From NCBI GenBank assembly GCA_945898015.1, contig CAMDGM010000026.1, positions 1 to 46,234 on the forward strand: DNA of 46,234 nucleotides, read 5' to 3'. This stretch comes from PVC group bacterium (GTDB taxonomy: Bacteria > Verrucomicrobiota > Kiritimatiellia > CAIKKV01). A program made the position numbers and the translations under genes. This document shows, piece after piece, positions 1-6,620 of the stretch; positions within the stretch are counted from its first letter, which is position 1, and the number at the start of each line of letters is the position of its first letter. Below the pieces are notes generated by a model. That model saw only the letters and a list, made by a program, of their open reading frames with translations, had not been told where the DNA came from and searched no databases.

Positions 1-105
1 GGCTCGAGAAAGCCCCGTACAGCTAGACGAAATCTAAAACTCCAGCGCACGCATTTTCAAAACCATAGCCCGACGACGAATATCCCTCGGAAATCCGAGC
101 GGATC

Positions 106-300
106 ATGGTAAGTTATGCCTTCAAGAGACGACTATGGGATGGCAGTGAAGCCAAGTATGTGGATCAGGATGGAGCCCGGATTTATGTTTGCTGCGGCGG
201 ATGCGTGGATGCCGTGAAGAAGGATTTTGCCACGATCAAGGCCAAGCTTGAAAAGGACGGCATTACACTCGAGAAGACGCCTGTTAAAGCGGTCAAATAG
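106..300 (+). CDS. small YHS/TRASH-like cysteine-rich protein
   Basis: A 64-residue protein with a C-C-G-G-C cluster preceded by Y-V-D-Q-D-G and followed by a Lys-rich helix. This is the layout of the second half of YHS or TRASH-type metal-binding domains, where a strand and turn lead into the Cys cluster. The upstream cysteine-containing half of such domains is missing: the N-terminal 15 residues contain no Cys. The reading frame stays open to the left edge of the window, so the true start may lie outside it or the gene may be 5'-degraded. No clear ribosome binding site precedes the ATG. A heavy-metal or redox role is only inferred from the motif. Confidence 0.45.
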   Translation: MVSYAFKRRLWDGSEAKYVDQDGARIYVCCGGCVDAVKKDFATIKAKLEKDGITLEKTPVKAVK

Positions 301-353
301 CTGGGCGGAACCGGTGCGGGTAACGCCCGCACCGGACAACAAGGAGAAGCAGC

Positions 354-638
354 ATGAAATATTCTACCAGTGAAATGAAGAGAAAAGTTTTATTCAAGTT
401 GACCGCGCCTCCGGGCAGTGCGGTGTTCGTTGCCGGAACGTTCAACACGTGGGATCCCAAGGCGAATCCGCTTAAGGCGACTTCAGCCCAGGGGGTGGGC
501 TATTCGGCCACCGTCCCGCTTCTGCCGGGAAAGTACGAGTATAAGTTCATTGTGAATGGAGACTGGCAGGTCGATCCGGGTTGTCGGGAGTCGGTGGACA
601 ACAAACTGGGCTCGAGGAACAGCGTGATCGTGATCTAG
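354..638 (+). CDS. single-domain glycogen-binding (CBM48/AMPK-type) protein
   Basis: A 94-residue protein that is almost entirely one early-set beta-sandwich of the CBM48/AMPK-beta glycogen-binding type. Visible hallmarks are V-F-V-A-G-T-F-N-T-W-D near residues 24-34, the L-P-G-K-Y-E-Y-K-F-I-V-N-G-D-W segment, and the closing N-S-V-I-V-I strand. These domains bind alpha-glucan chains and usually sit in branching or debranching enzymes, but here the domain stands alone with no catalytic partner. A good ribosome binding site (AAGGAG) lies about 8 bases before the ATG. The YHS-like gene ends 53 bases upstream. A cytoplasmic role near glycogen is inferred; no signal peptide is seen. Confidence 0.8.
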   Translation: MKYSTSEMKRKVLFKLTAPPGSAVFVAGTFNTWDPKANPLKATSAQGVGYSATVPLLPGKYEYKFIVNGDWQVDPGCRESVDNKLGSRNSVIVI

Positions 639-652
639 TTTTTCCGGGAAAA

Positions 653-679
653 TTGACGTTCGGAAGAACCTGTGATAAT
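653..679 (+). promoter_or_regulatory. candidate promoter of ssrA
   Basis: TTGACG at 653-658 is followed by TGTGATAAT, an extended -10-like element (TG then GATAAT at 674-679). The 15-base spacing is short; reading the -10 as TAATAT at 676-681 gives 17 bases. It sits 24 bases before the mature tmRNA 5' end, as expected for a precursor trimmed by RNase P. Confidence 0.45.
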
Positions 680-702
680 ATATGGGTGTTGTTTGATTCT
701 CT

Positions 703-1058
703 GGGGGCGTACTGGTTTCGACGTGAAGGATTGGGTTCAGGATTGCGTGCCGAGGAGCTCGGTTGGCCTCGTAAAAAAACCGGGAAAACAAGTTAACTGC
801 CGACGATAGTCTGGCACTCGCGGCTTAATTGACGCGACGTCTCGCCGCTGACACCTGTTAGGCGGGCCGAGGCGACGACAACAGGATAGTCCACAGCCTG
901 AGTACCCGGGGCTGGGGGCGAAATAAAGCGTGGGTGCTGGTTCCGGCGGGAGCCTGTCCGTGGACATCCGCCGGAATGAGAACCAAACACGGAACACACA
1001 CGTAGATGTTCTGGAAACACTTTCTCGGACGGGGGTTCGACTCCCCCCGCCTCCACCA
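703..1058 (+). ncRNA. ssrA: transfer-messenger RNA (tmRNA)
   Basis: The 5' end GGGGGCG (703-709) pairs, with one G-U, with CGCCTCC (1048-1054), followed by ACCA to 1058. The conserved ACTGGTTTCGACG after the acceptor strand and the T-arm (GGGGG, TTCGACT, CCCCC at 1031-1047) are diagnostic of a one-piece tmRNA of 356 nt. The tag reading frame is best read from GCC at 799 to the TAA at 826-828, giving A-D-D-S-L-A-L-A-A, with the hydrophobic L-A-A end recognised by ClpXP-type proteases. The exact resume codon is inferred; the tag could begin a codon earlier. The RNA rescues stalled ribosomes with SmpB, which is not encoded here. Confidence 0.95.
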
Positions 1059-1091
1059 TTTTATCGTTGACTATCAACGACTTATGACAAC

Positions 1092-1117
1092 GAAAAAACG
1101 GTTTCCCCGATTTTTTC
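1092..1117 (+). terminator. hairpin with T-run downstream of ssrA
   Basis: GAAAAAACGG pairs with CCG-A-TTTTTTC around a 5-base loop, with one bulged A; the run of six T lies in the 3' arm. It begins 33 bases past the tmRNA 3' end. A second inverted repeat (TCGTTGA, CTA, TCAACGA at 1064-1080) lies between the two and has no T-tail. A terminator for ssrA is the natural reading, though the stem is AT-rich and weak. Confidence 0.4.
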
Positions 1118-1226
1118 CCGAGGCGGAAGCTTCCCAGCCTCGCTAAATCCCATCTGATCGCCTGCCTTTGCTTCGGTATATCGAAGAACGATCACGGCGA
1201 GAAGGGCGTTTCAAATTGGTAAAATC

Positions 1227-1499
1227 GTGCAGGCATTGATCACGACGGCTGGATTGCCAGCGTTGGTGATGGTGAACCCAAAGCAGTTCGCCCACACGCC
1301 GAAGTTGGGGCAGTCGGAGCGATTCGCGGAGGCCATGCGAAAAGCCGGTGATTCGGTTGATCTGGTGCCTGTCGAGGGCCGGGATCACGCCTTCATCACC
1401 CCGGGATACGGGGATGACGGAACAATCTCGAACGCGCTCGCCCGCGTGGACGCCTTTCTGGCCGGACACGGGTTTCTCACGGAGTTGACACGCAAATGA
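1227..1499 (+). pseudogene. chimeric remnant: IS110-like transposase piece joined to alpha/beta-hydrolase tail
   Basis: A 90-codon frame beginning at GTG. Residues 1-27 (A-G-L-P-A-L-V-M-V-N-P-K-Q) resemble the N-terminal DEDD region of IS110-type transposases. From about residue 29 the text changes to S-E-R-F-A-E-A-M-R-K-A-G followed by V-E-G-R-D-H-A-F and A-L-A-R-V-D-A-F-L. That is the C-terminal part of acetylesterase-like alpha/beta hydrolases, including the catalytic-His neighbourhood. Neither half is complete and no ribosome binding site is obvious, so I read it as decayed sequence joined by a past insertion or deletion. The 168 bases between ssrA and this frame hold only hairpins. Confidence 0.35.
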
Positions 1500-1513
1500 T
1501 AACGATATATGAT
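1485..1513 (+). promoter_or_regulatory. near-consensus promoter of the vapBC-type operon
   Basis: TTGACA at 1485-1490, a 17-base spacer and TATGAT at 1508-1513 match the sigma-70 consensus at 11 of 12 positions. The element ends 27 bases before the antitoxin ATG and overlaps the inverted repeat at 1496-1524. Confidence 0.75.
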
Positions 1514-1524
1514 ATCGTCATCAT
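1496..1524. promoter_or_regulatory. 13-bp inverted repeat, probable antitoxin operator
   Basis: ATGATAACGATAT (1496-1508) and ATATCGTCATCAT (1512-1524) are inverted repeats matching at 12 of 13 positions around a 3-base centre. The repeat covers most of the spacer, the -10 element and the likely transcription start of the promoter at 1485-1513. Ribbon-helix-helix antitoxins typically bind such sites as dimers, alone or with the toxin, to repress their own operon. Confidence 0.7.
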
Positions 1525-1540
1525 CCAGGAGGTTTGAGTC

Positions 1541-1765
1541 ATGCCGCGAACCATTGTCGATATTCCCAGCGAGCAGGTTCTCGAACTTGACCGGCTGCGG
1601 GCGAAGCAGCACGTCTCGCGCGCCACCCTGATCCGGGAGGCTATTGCCACCTATCTGACCTCGCACCACGCGGGGCTGGCGGAGGAGGCGTTTGGCATCT
1701 GGCGCGACAAGCCGGTGGAGGCCCTGTCCTACGAACGCGAACTGCGCTCCGAGTGGCCGTCGTGA
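1541..1765 (+). CDS. ribbon-helix-helix (CopG-type) antitoxin
   Basis: A 74-residue protein. Residues 1-45 form a ribbon-helix-helix fold: the beta strand R-T-I-V-D-I-P, then L-E-L-D-R-L and R-A-T-L-I-R-E-A-I-A-T-Y-L. The C-terminal tail (F-G-I-W-R-D-K-P to E-L-R-S-E-W) is the usual toxin-wrapping segment of VapB/CopG-type antitoxins. AGGAGG at 1527-1532 is an excellent ribosome binding site for this ATG. It directly precedes the PIN-domain toxin and should neutralise it by occupying the active site, besides binding the palindrome upstream. The VapB label follows from the partner; the sequence itself shows only the fold. Confidence 0.82.
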   Translation: MPRTIVDIPSEQVLELDRLRAKQHVSRATLIREAIATYLTSHHAGLAEEAFGIWRDKPVEALSYERELRSEWPS

Positions 1766-2154
1766 AAGCGGTATTCGATACGAATCTGCTGATCGACTTT
1801 CTGAACGGTGTGGAGAAGGCCCGGACGGTTCTCCTCGAATACGAGGAGCCCGCAATCAGCCGGGTGACCTGGATGGAGGTGATGGCGGGGGCCGTGAAGA
1901 CTCCCCGTGAGCCGGCCATACGCGCTTTTCTCGCCGGATTCCAGCTCCTGGAGATAGAAGGGCCCGTGGCGGAAGAGGCGATCCGCCTTCGCGCCCAACG
2001 ACGCCTGAGGCTGCCCGATGCCATCATCCTTGCCACCGCGCGTGTGCATGGCTGCCTGCTGCTGACCCGCAACACGAAAGACTTCGATCCGGCCTGGCCG
2101 GAAATCCGCGAACCCTACCGCTTGCCGGACAACAAGCAGAAGCCCAAAGCATGA
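1762..2154 (+). CDS. vapC: PIN-domain ribonuclease toxin (VapC type)
   Basis: A PIN-domain protein of about 130 residues. Acidic metal-binding positions are visible in order: F-D-T-N-L-L-I-D-F at the N-terminus, W-M-E-V-M-A-G in the middle, L-P-D-A-I-I-L-A-T-A, and L-T-R-N-T-K-D-F near the end. VapC toxins are Mg-dependent RNases that cut tRNA or rRNA and halt translation. I chose GTG 1762 because it overlaps the antitoxin stop (GTGA); a GTG at 1753 is also possible. The stop overlaps the ATG of the lyase gene downstream, so toxin and lyase appear translationally coupled. The target RNA cannot be predicted. Confidence 0.85.
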   Translation: MKAVFDTNLLIDFLNGVEKARTVLLEYEEPAISRVTWMEVMAGAVKTPREPAIRAFLAGFQLLEIEGPVAEEAIRLRAQRRLRLPDAIILATARVHGCLLLTRNTKDFDPAWPEIREPYRLPDNKQKPKA

Positions 2155-4121
2155 CAACGCGCCTGACTCACGAACGTCCTCATATCCTGATCCGGGCCAC
2201 GCCCGTAGCCGGGCTTCACACCGTGGCCAGCCTGCGGGAGGCCGTCAAACAGGGCGGGGCGAAGCTGGCGTGGGAGGCCTTGCTGGATATCGCCAACCGC
2301 GAGGCCGGCGAGCCGCCCCTGCTGCCCGGCTCAATGTGTCCGGGCCGGTCCGAGATGCAGGCGTGCCATGAAAACCCCGACTGGGCGATCGTGAACGCGG
2401 TCTGTCATCGCGTCCAATACGCCGCGCTGGCCCACCTGCTGGCTGGCGATCCCCGTCACCGGGATTCGGCGCTGCTCCAGTTGGAGTCCTTGTTCGATGC
2501 CCGACTCTGGCCCGACTGGCGCGACAAGGCACACCGCTATAACGCTGCCGATCTCCGCACCGGTGCGCTGTGCGGCGCCCTGTCCATGGCCTACGACTGG
2601 CTGGCGCCCGCGCTTAGCGCCGGACAGCGGGCCTGGATCGTGGAGGGGCTCGATCGGTGCGGCATCCAGCCTTATCTACGGGCTGTGAAAGAGAAAGCCG
2701 GCTTTGTCGAAGCCCTGACCAACTGGACCACCTGCGTGGTGGGCGGACTCGGCATCACCGGCATGGCGCTGGGGGACGATCATCCGCAGTCGAAGGAACT
2801 GATCGACATCGCCCTCCCGCGCATGGAGCGTTATCTGGCGGAGTTCGGGTCGGAGGGCGAGTTCAACGAATCCGTGGGATATGCCAACGCGACCCAGTTG
2901 GCCGTCGAGTTCTACCTGGCGCACCGGTATTGGACGGGCGGCGGTGAGAACCGCCTGGCCCGTGCCCCCTTTCCGCAGTTCGGTCGGTGGCTCATGGCCA
3001 TGACCCTGCCGCCGGGCCGGATCGCCGCGCTCGGGGATGGCCATGTCAATGCCCCGCCCGTGACGGTCCAGTGCGCGGCGATCGCCGCCGCCGCGCGCGA
3101 CCCCATGCTGCAGGGATTCTGGAACGCCTACCCCGAGCCGCCCGGCGACCGGCGCGACTGGGTCAAAACGCTGCTGTGGCCCGATCCGGGCGTGGAGGTG
3201 CAGAGCCCGGCCGGCCGCTTGCCGAAGGGACGCGTCTATGCCGCCCACGGGATGGTCTACAGCAGCCGGTCGGACTGGAATCCCCGGAGCACGGCCTGTG
3301 TGGTTTATGGCAAGGGCGGGTGCGGGGGCGAAACCCACGGCCATCACGACGCCGGCCAGGTCTGTATCGACGGGTTCGGCCGGCGGCTGATCATCGATCC
3401 CGGTAATCCTTCGCTCTATCCGGCCGATTTCTTCAGCCCTCACCGCTGGCGTTATTACAACGCTTCGGCCTGGGGGCACAATGTGCTGACGTTCGATGGC
3501 GCGGACCAGAGGCCTGACGCGTCCGCCCGGGCCCGGTGGACCTCAGCCTCGTTTGACGACGAGCGGGGCGGGGGCTGGATCCTGGACCTCACCGGCAATT
3601 ACGTCGGGGTGAAGGTCGTACGGCGAACCCTGCTTCACCTGCTGCCCGGTGTGGTGGCCGTGCTGGACGAGGCGGCGCTGCCGGACTCCCGTGCCATCTC
3701 GCTGAGGTGGCATACGGCCGACCGTGGCGAGCCGGATGCGGTTGGGCGGTTTATGGTGCGGAACGAGGGTGTGCGGCTGGCGGCGCGGGTGGCGTGGCCC
3801 GGTGGCCTGGCGCTGGCCCTGCGCCGCGGGGAGCAGGCGTATGAGGCGCCATTCGACAAGGGCCGGCTCGGCGAGCCGCTGGAACAGCGGCGCGAGAGTT
3901 TTGTCGAAGCGGCGCTCAGCGCGGACCGGTGCCGCCTGCTGACGCTTTTTGCCGTGCTGGGTCCGGATGAGCCGGATGCCGCCTGGGACGGGGAGGGGGG
4001 GCGCTGGACTCTCCAGACCGCCCGCGGGCCCGCGGTGGCGACTTGGGATGGCGCGAGGCTGGAGCTGGCGGAAGCAGGCCGGCATGTGTCGGTGGAAACG
4101 GGTGACCCCCGTACAGCGTGA
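2151..4121 (+). CDS. heparinase II/III-like polysaccharide lyase
   Basis: A 656-residue protein with the two-part architecture of heparinase II/III-like lyases. An N-terminal alpha-toroid carries A-L-T-N-W-T-T and S-E-G-E-F-N-E-S-V-G-Y (residues about 190-255). A C-terminal beta-sandwich starts near residue 365, with the H-G-H-H-D-A-G-Q motif, I-I-D-P-G-N-P, and W-G-H-N-V-L-T. These enzymes cleave uronic-acid polysaccharides by beta-elimination. The sequence cannot show whether the substrate is a glycosaminoglycan, alginate or another polyuronide. No N-terminal signal peptide is evident, which is unusual for this family and suggests a cytoplasmic oligosaccharide-degrading role or a lost leader. 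Its ATG overlaps the toxin stop (ATGA). Confidence 0.85.
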   Translation: MTTRLTHERPHILIRATPVAGLHTVASLREAVKQGGAKLAWEALLDIANREAGEPPLLPGSMCPGRSEMQACHENPDWAIVNAVCHRVQYAALAHLLAGDPRHRDSALLQLESLFDARLWPDWRDKAHRYNAADLRTGALCGALSMAYDWLAPALSAGQRAWIVEGLDRCGIQPYLRAVKEKAGFVEALTNWTTCVVGGLGITGMALGDDHPQSKELIDIALPRMERYLAEFGSEGEFNESVGYANATQLAVEFYLAHRYWTGGGENRLARAPFPQFGRWLMAMTLPPGRIAALGDGHVNAPPVTVQCAAIAAAARDPMLQGFWNAYPEPPGDRRDWVKTLLWPDPGVEVQSPAGRLPKGRVYAAHGMVYSSRSDWNPRSTACVVYGKGGCGGETHGHHDAGQVCIDGFGRRLIIDPGNPSLYPADFFSPHRWRYYNASAWGHNVLTFDGADQRPDASARARWTSASFDDERGGGWILDLTGNYVGVKVVRRTLLHLLPGVVAVLDEAALPDSRAISLRWHTADRGEPDAVGRFMVRNEGVRLAARVAWPGGLALALRRGEQAYEAPFDKGRLGEPLEQRRESFVEAALSADRCRLLTLFAVLGPDEPDAAWDGEGGRWTLQTARGPAVATWDGARLELAEAGRHVSVETGDPRTA

Positions 4122-4132
4122 AGGAGCGGGAT

Positions 4133-4505
4133 ATGACCGGCAACCGGAAAATCGGGCGGGCCGGACGGAACGCCCTGGGCTGGAGTCTGGTGTTGGCGGC
4201 TGCAACAACGGTCGCCTGGGGGAAAGACGACATGATCAAGGGCTTCTTTTGCGACACAGGGAAGGGCTTGGCCTACAGCGCCACGGGTGGTTTCGGACCT
4301 GACGGGGAATCGATGGACTGTGCTCGTGGCGCTGCCTCTGGATACCCTGGTGCCCGGCGGCCTGCGGTCCGGCAGCGTGTTCTGTGGCAACTTTTTCCGG
4401 CAGGCAGTCTCCGGCGAGATGTATCGGGAGACGCTCCGCTGGTCGCCGACGTACCAGGTCACCGCGCATGTGCCTGAGCGTTTCGGTGAACTGAAGCTTC
4501 AGTAG
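4133..4505 (+). pseudogene. frameshifted remnant of an exported CBM9-like carbohydrate-binding protein
   Basis: The first frame, from ATG 4133, encodes a plausible signal peptide (R-K-I-G-R-A-G-R-N-A-L then L-V-L-A-A-A-T-T-V-A-W-G) and about 30 further residues. The coding signal then moves to another frame at about 4287. That frame reads W-T-V-L-V-A-L-P-L-D-T-L, G-N-F-F-R and W-S-P-T-Y, ending H-V-P-E-R-F-G-E-L-K-L, the typical end of CBM9-like sugar-binding modules. The middle of the domain is absent, so an internal deletion plus frameshift is likely. It lies just behind the lyase, suggesting a former polysaccharide-use cluster. The 126 bases after it hold nothing recognisable. Confidence 0.6.
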
Positions 4506-4631
4506 GTCGAGGCTTGGATCAAGGCGGATTGGGTGAGTGGCGGGAAGGAGAACGTAGTCGAGGCGGCGTGAATGTAGTCGGTCGCGATATTCCTATGCGG
4601 TTCCGCCATCAGAACGCCTCCCGAGGTGTCG

Positions 4632-5594
4632 TTAGTTGATCAAGTCGCCGCCTTTTACCAGGTTGTCCCGGGTGAAAACGCGGGATCCGAGCACGATTTT
4701 CTTGGGGACGGTTTCACCTTTGAGGATTTTCATGGCCGTATCGATGGCTTCTGCGCCGCCGGTGGGGTATTGGAACGTGGCGCTGAGAAGGCCCTGGGCC
4801 ACATACGCCACGCCTTCCTGGGGCAGAGCGTCAATTCCGACAAAGCATATCTCTTTTTCTCGTCCGGCGGCCTTGGCGGCCAGATAGGCGCCGTGTGCGC
4901 CGGGATCGTTGTGCGCGTACACCACGTCGATCTTGTCGAACCGGGCCAGTGCTGATTCCATTTCCTTGCGGGCATCCGGTTCCAGCCATTTCATGTCGGC
5001 CTCGAAGAGGATCTCAAGCCCGCTGCCTGCGATGCCTTCACGGAATCCGGCGTTGCGGTCCTGTCCCGGTGTGGAGGTCATGAGTCCCTTTAACTCAACG
5101 ACCTTGCCCTTGCCGCCGAACTTCTTGACCACCCATTCGCCCGCCGCCTTTCCAATTTTCCGGTTGTCTGCCCCGATGAAGCAGGTGTACTGGTCGCCCA
5201 GGACCGCGCGGTCGAGGACAATGACGGGAATGCCGGCTTTCATGGCTTTGGCGACGGGCTCGGTCAAGGGCTGGGCTTCCTTGGGGCTGATGATGATCAG
5301 GTTTACGCCGGCGCCCACAAACTCCTCCACGTGAGCCCGTTGCCGGAGCGTGTCGTTCTGGGCATCCTTGAACACGACTTTGAGTTCGGGCTGCCGCTCG
5401 GCGGCGGCCTTGACATCGGCGTTCATTTGCACGCGCCACGGCTCGCCCAGGTTGCACTGGCTCATGCCGATGGTGAACGGGGTCTTCGCGGGGGCCGGCG
5501 GCGGAGCGTCCGGCGCGGTGTTGGCGATTCCGGCCAGGGATGCCATCGATCCGAGTAACAGGGCCTGGCAGATCCGTCGGGAGGTCGTTCTCAT
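4632..5594 (-). CDS. periplasmic sugar-binding protein of an ABC importer (RbsB-like)
   Basis: A 320-residue type-I periplasmic binding protein of the ribose/galactose/xylose family. A signal peptide (Arg-rich start, L-L-L-G-S-M-A-S-L-A-G-I-A, cleavage likely near A-N-T-A) is followed by a proline-rich linker and then T-I-G-M-S-Q-C-N-L-G-E-P-W. The family landmarks I-I-I-S-P-K-E-A, G-I-P-V-I-V-L-D-R and Y-A-H-N-D-P-G-A-H-G-A are present. AAGGAGA lies just upstream of the ATG. It is the last gene of a three-gene - strand operon, 36 bases after the permease. It captures a monosaccharide and delivers it to the permease. The sugar cannot be named from sequence; no sugar kinase or regulator is adjacent. 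Confidence 0.9.
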   Translation of the reverse strand: MRTTSRRICQALLLGSMASLAGIANTAPDAPPPAPAKTPFTIGMSQCNLGEPWRVQMNADVKAAAERQPELKVVFKDAQNDTLRQRAHVEEFVGAGVNLIIISPKEAQPLTEPVAKAMKAGIPVIVLDRAVLGDQYTCFIGADNRKIGKAAGEWVVKKFGGKGKVVELKGLMTSTPGQDRNAGFREGIAGSGLEILFEADMKWLEPDARKEMESALARFDKIDVVYAHNDPGAHGAYLAAKAAGREKEICFVGIDALPQEGVAYVAQGLLSATFQYPTGGAEAIDTAMKILKGETVPKKIVLGSRVFTRDNLVKGGDLIN

Positions 5595-5630
5595 GTCCAG
5601 TCTCCTTCTTTCGTGGTTGTCTTGTTCTTC

Positions 5631-6620
5631 CTATACGCGCCGGTGCCGTTGTGTCAAGACCGCCGCCACAATGATGACGGCGGTCAGCATCAGGCGGCGG
5701 GATTCGGGCACGGCATTGATGCTCAGGATTTTATCGAGATATCCGATGGTGAGGGTGCCGATCAGGGTCAGGAGGATGCCGCCCCGGCCGCCCATCAGGT
5801 GGGTGCCCCCGATGACCACCATGGCAATGGCGGTCAATTCATAGCCTGCGCCGGCTTCCGGATCTCCCTGCTGCTCCTGGGCGGCCTGACAGAGGCCGGC
5901 CACGGCGGCCAGCAGTCCGCAGGCCATGTAGGCGGCCAGCTTGGCCATATTGACCGGCACGCCGGAGAGTCGGGCCGCCTCTTCGTTGCCGCCGATGGCC
6001 TGGAGATAGCGGCCCCACCGGTGACGGGAAAGAGCCAGCCAGGCGATGATTGCGCAGACGGCAAAAATGACGGTGACCATGGAGAGGTTCTCGGACAGGA
6101 CCCGCGAATCGATGGCCCGGAAAACGGGGGGCACGTCCACATAGCGGTAGGTTCCGTCGGTGTTCTGGACGGCTGTGGACACTTTCATGCCCCCGCTGAT
6201 GGTTTTTGCCAGGCCTCGGGCGAAAACCATCATGGCCAGGGTGGCGATGAAGGGCTGGACCCGGCACCAGGCGGCCAGGCCGCCGGAGACGCCGCCACAG
6301 GCGGCTCCCAGCAGGAGGCAAAGAGGTATGGCGAGCCAGGGTGACCATCCTCCGTGGATGGTCATGAGGGAGAAGGCGACGGATACGACGGCCAGCACGC
6401 TGCCGACGGCCAGGTCGATGCCGCCGGCTACGATCACCAGGGTCATGCCGCAGGCCAGGATGCCATAGGTGGACGCCTGGCGAAGGGTGTCGCGATGGGT
6501 GCCGAGCTTGAAGAACGCCCCGTCCGCGTTGAAGACAAGTCCGAGCGCCACCACCAGCAGGAGGGCGGCCAGCGCCCGGCCCGCGGGGCTGAGCAGCCAT
6601 TTTGGAGTGGGTTTGATCAT
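5631..6620 (-). CDS. sugar ABC transporter permease (RbsC-like)
   Basis: A 329-residue, highly hydrophobic protein of the branched/ribose-type permease family. Family signatures are M-T-L-V-I-V-A-G-G-I-D-L-A-V-G-S-V near residues 60-75, and G-G-N-E-E-A-A-R-L-S-G-V in a cytoplasmic loop that contacts the ATPase. Around 8-10 membrane helices can be traced. The ATG overlaps the ATPase stop by 4 bases, so the subunits are translationally coupled. It forms the inner-membrane channel of the importer as a dimer. The region around residues 150-175 (T-A-V-Q-N-T-D-G-T-Y-R-Y) is a polar loop, probably periplasmic. Confidence 0.9.
   Translation of the reverse strand: MIKPTPKWLLSPAGRALAALLLVVALGLVFNADGAFFKLGTHRDTLRQASTYGILACGMTLVIVAGGIDLAVGSVLAVVSVAFSLMTIHGGWSPWLAIPLCLLLGAACGGVSGGLAAWCRVQPFIATLAMMVFARGLAKTISGGMKVSTAVQNTDGTYRYVDVPPVFRAIDSRVLSENLSMVTVIFAVCAIIAWLALSRHRWGRYLQAIGGNEEAARLSGVPVNMAKLAAYMACGLLAAVAGLCQAAQEQQGDPEAGAGYELTAIAMVVIGGTHLMGGRGGILLTLIGTLTIGYLDKILSINAVPESRRLMLTAVIIVAAVLTQRHRRV

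Noticed and set aside
793-1077. - strand frame reading M-V-E-A-G-G-V-E-P-P-S-E-K
   Set aside because: It is antisense to the tmRNA 3' end, a well-known spurious protein in databases.
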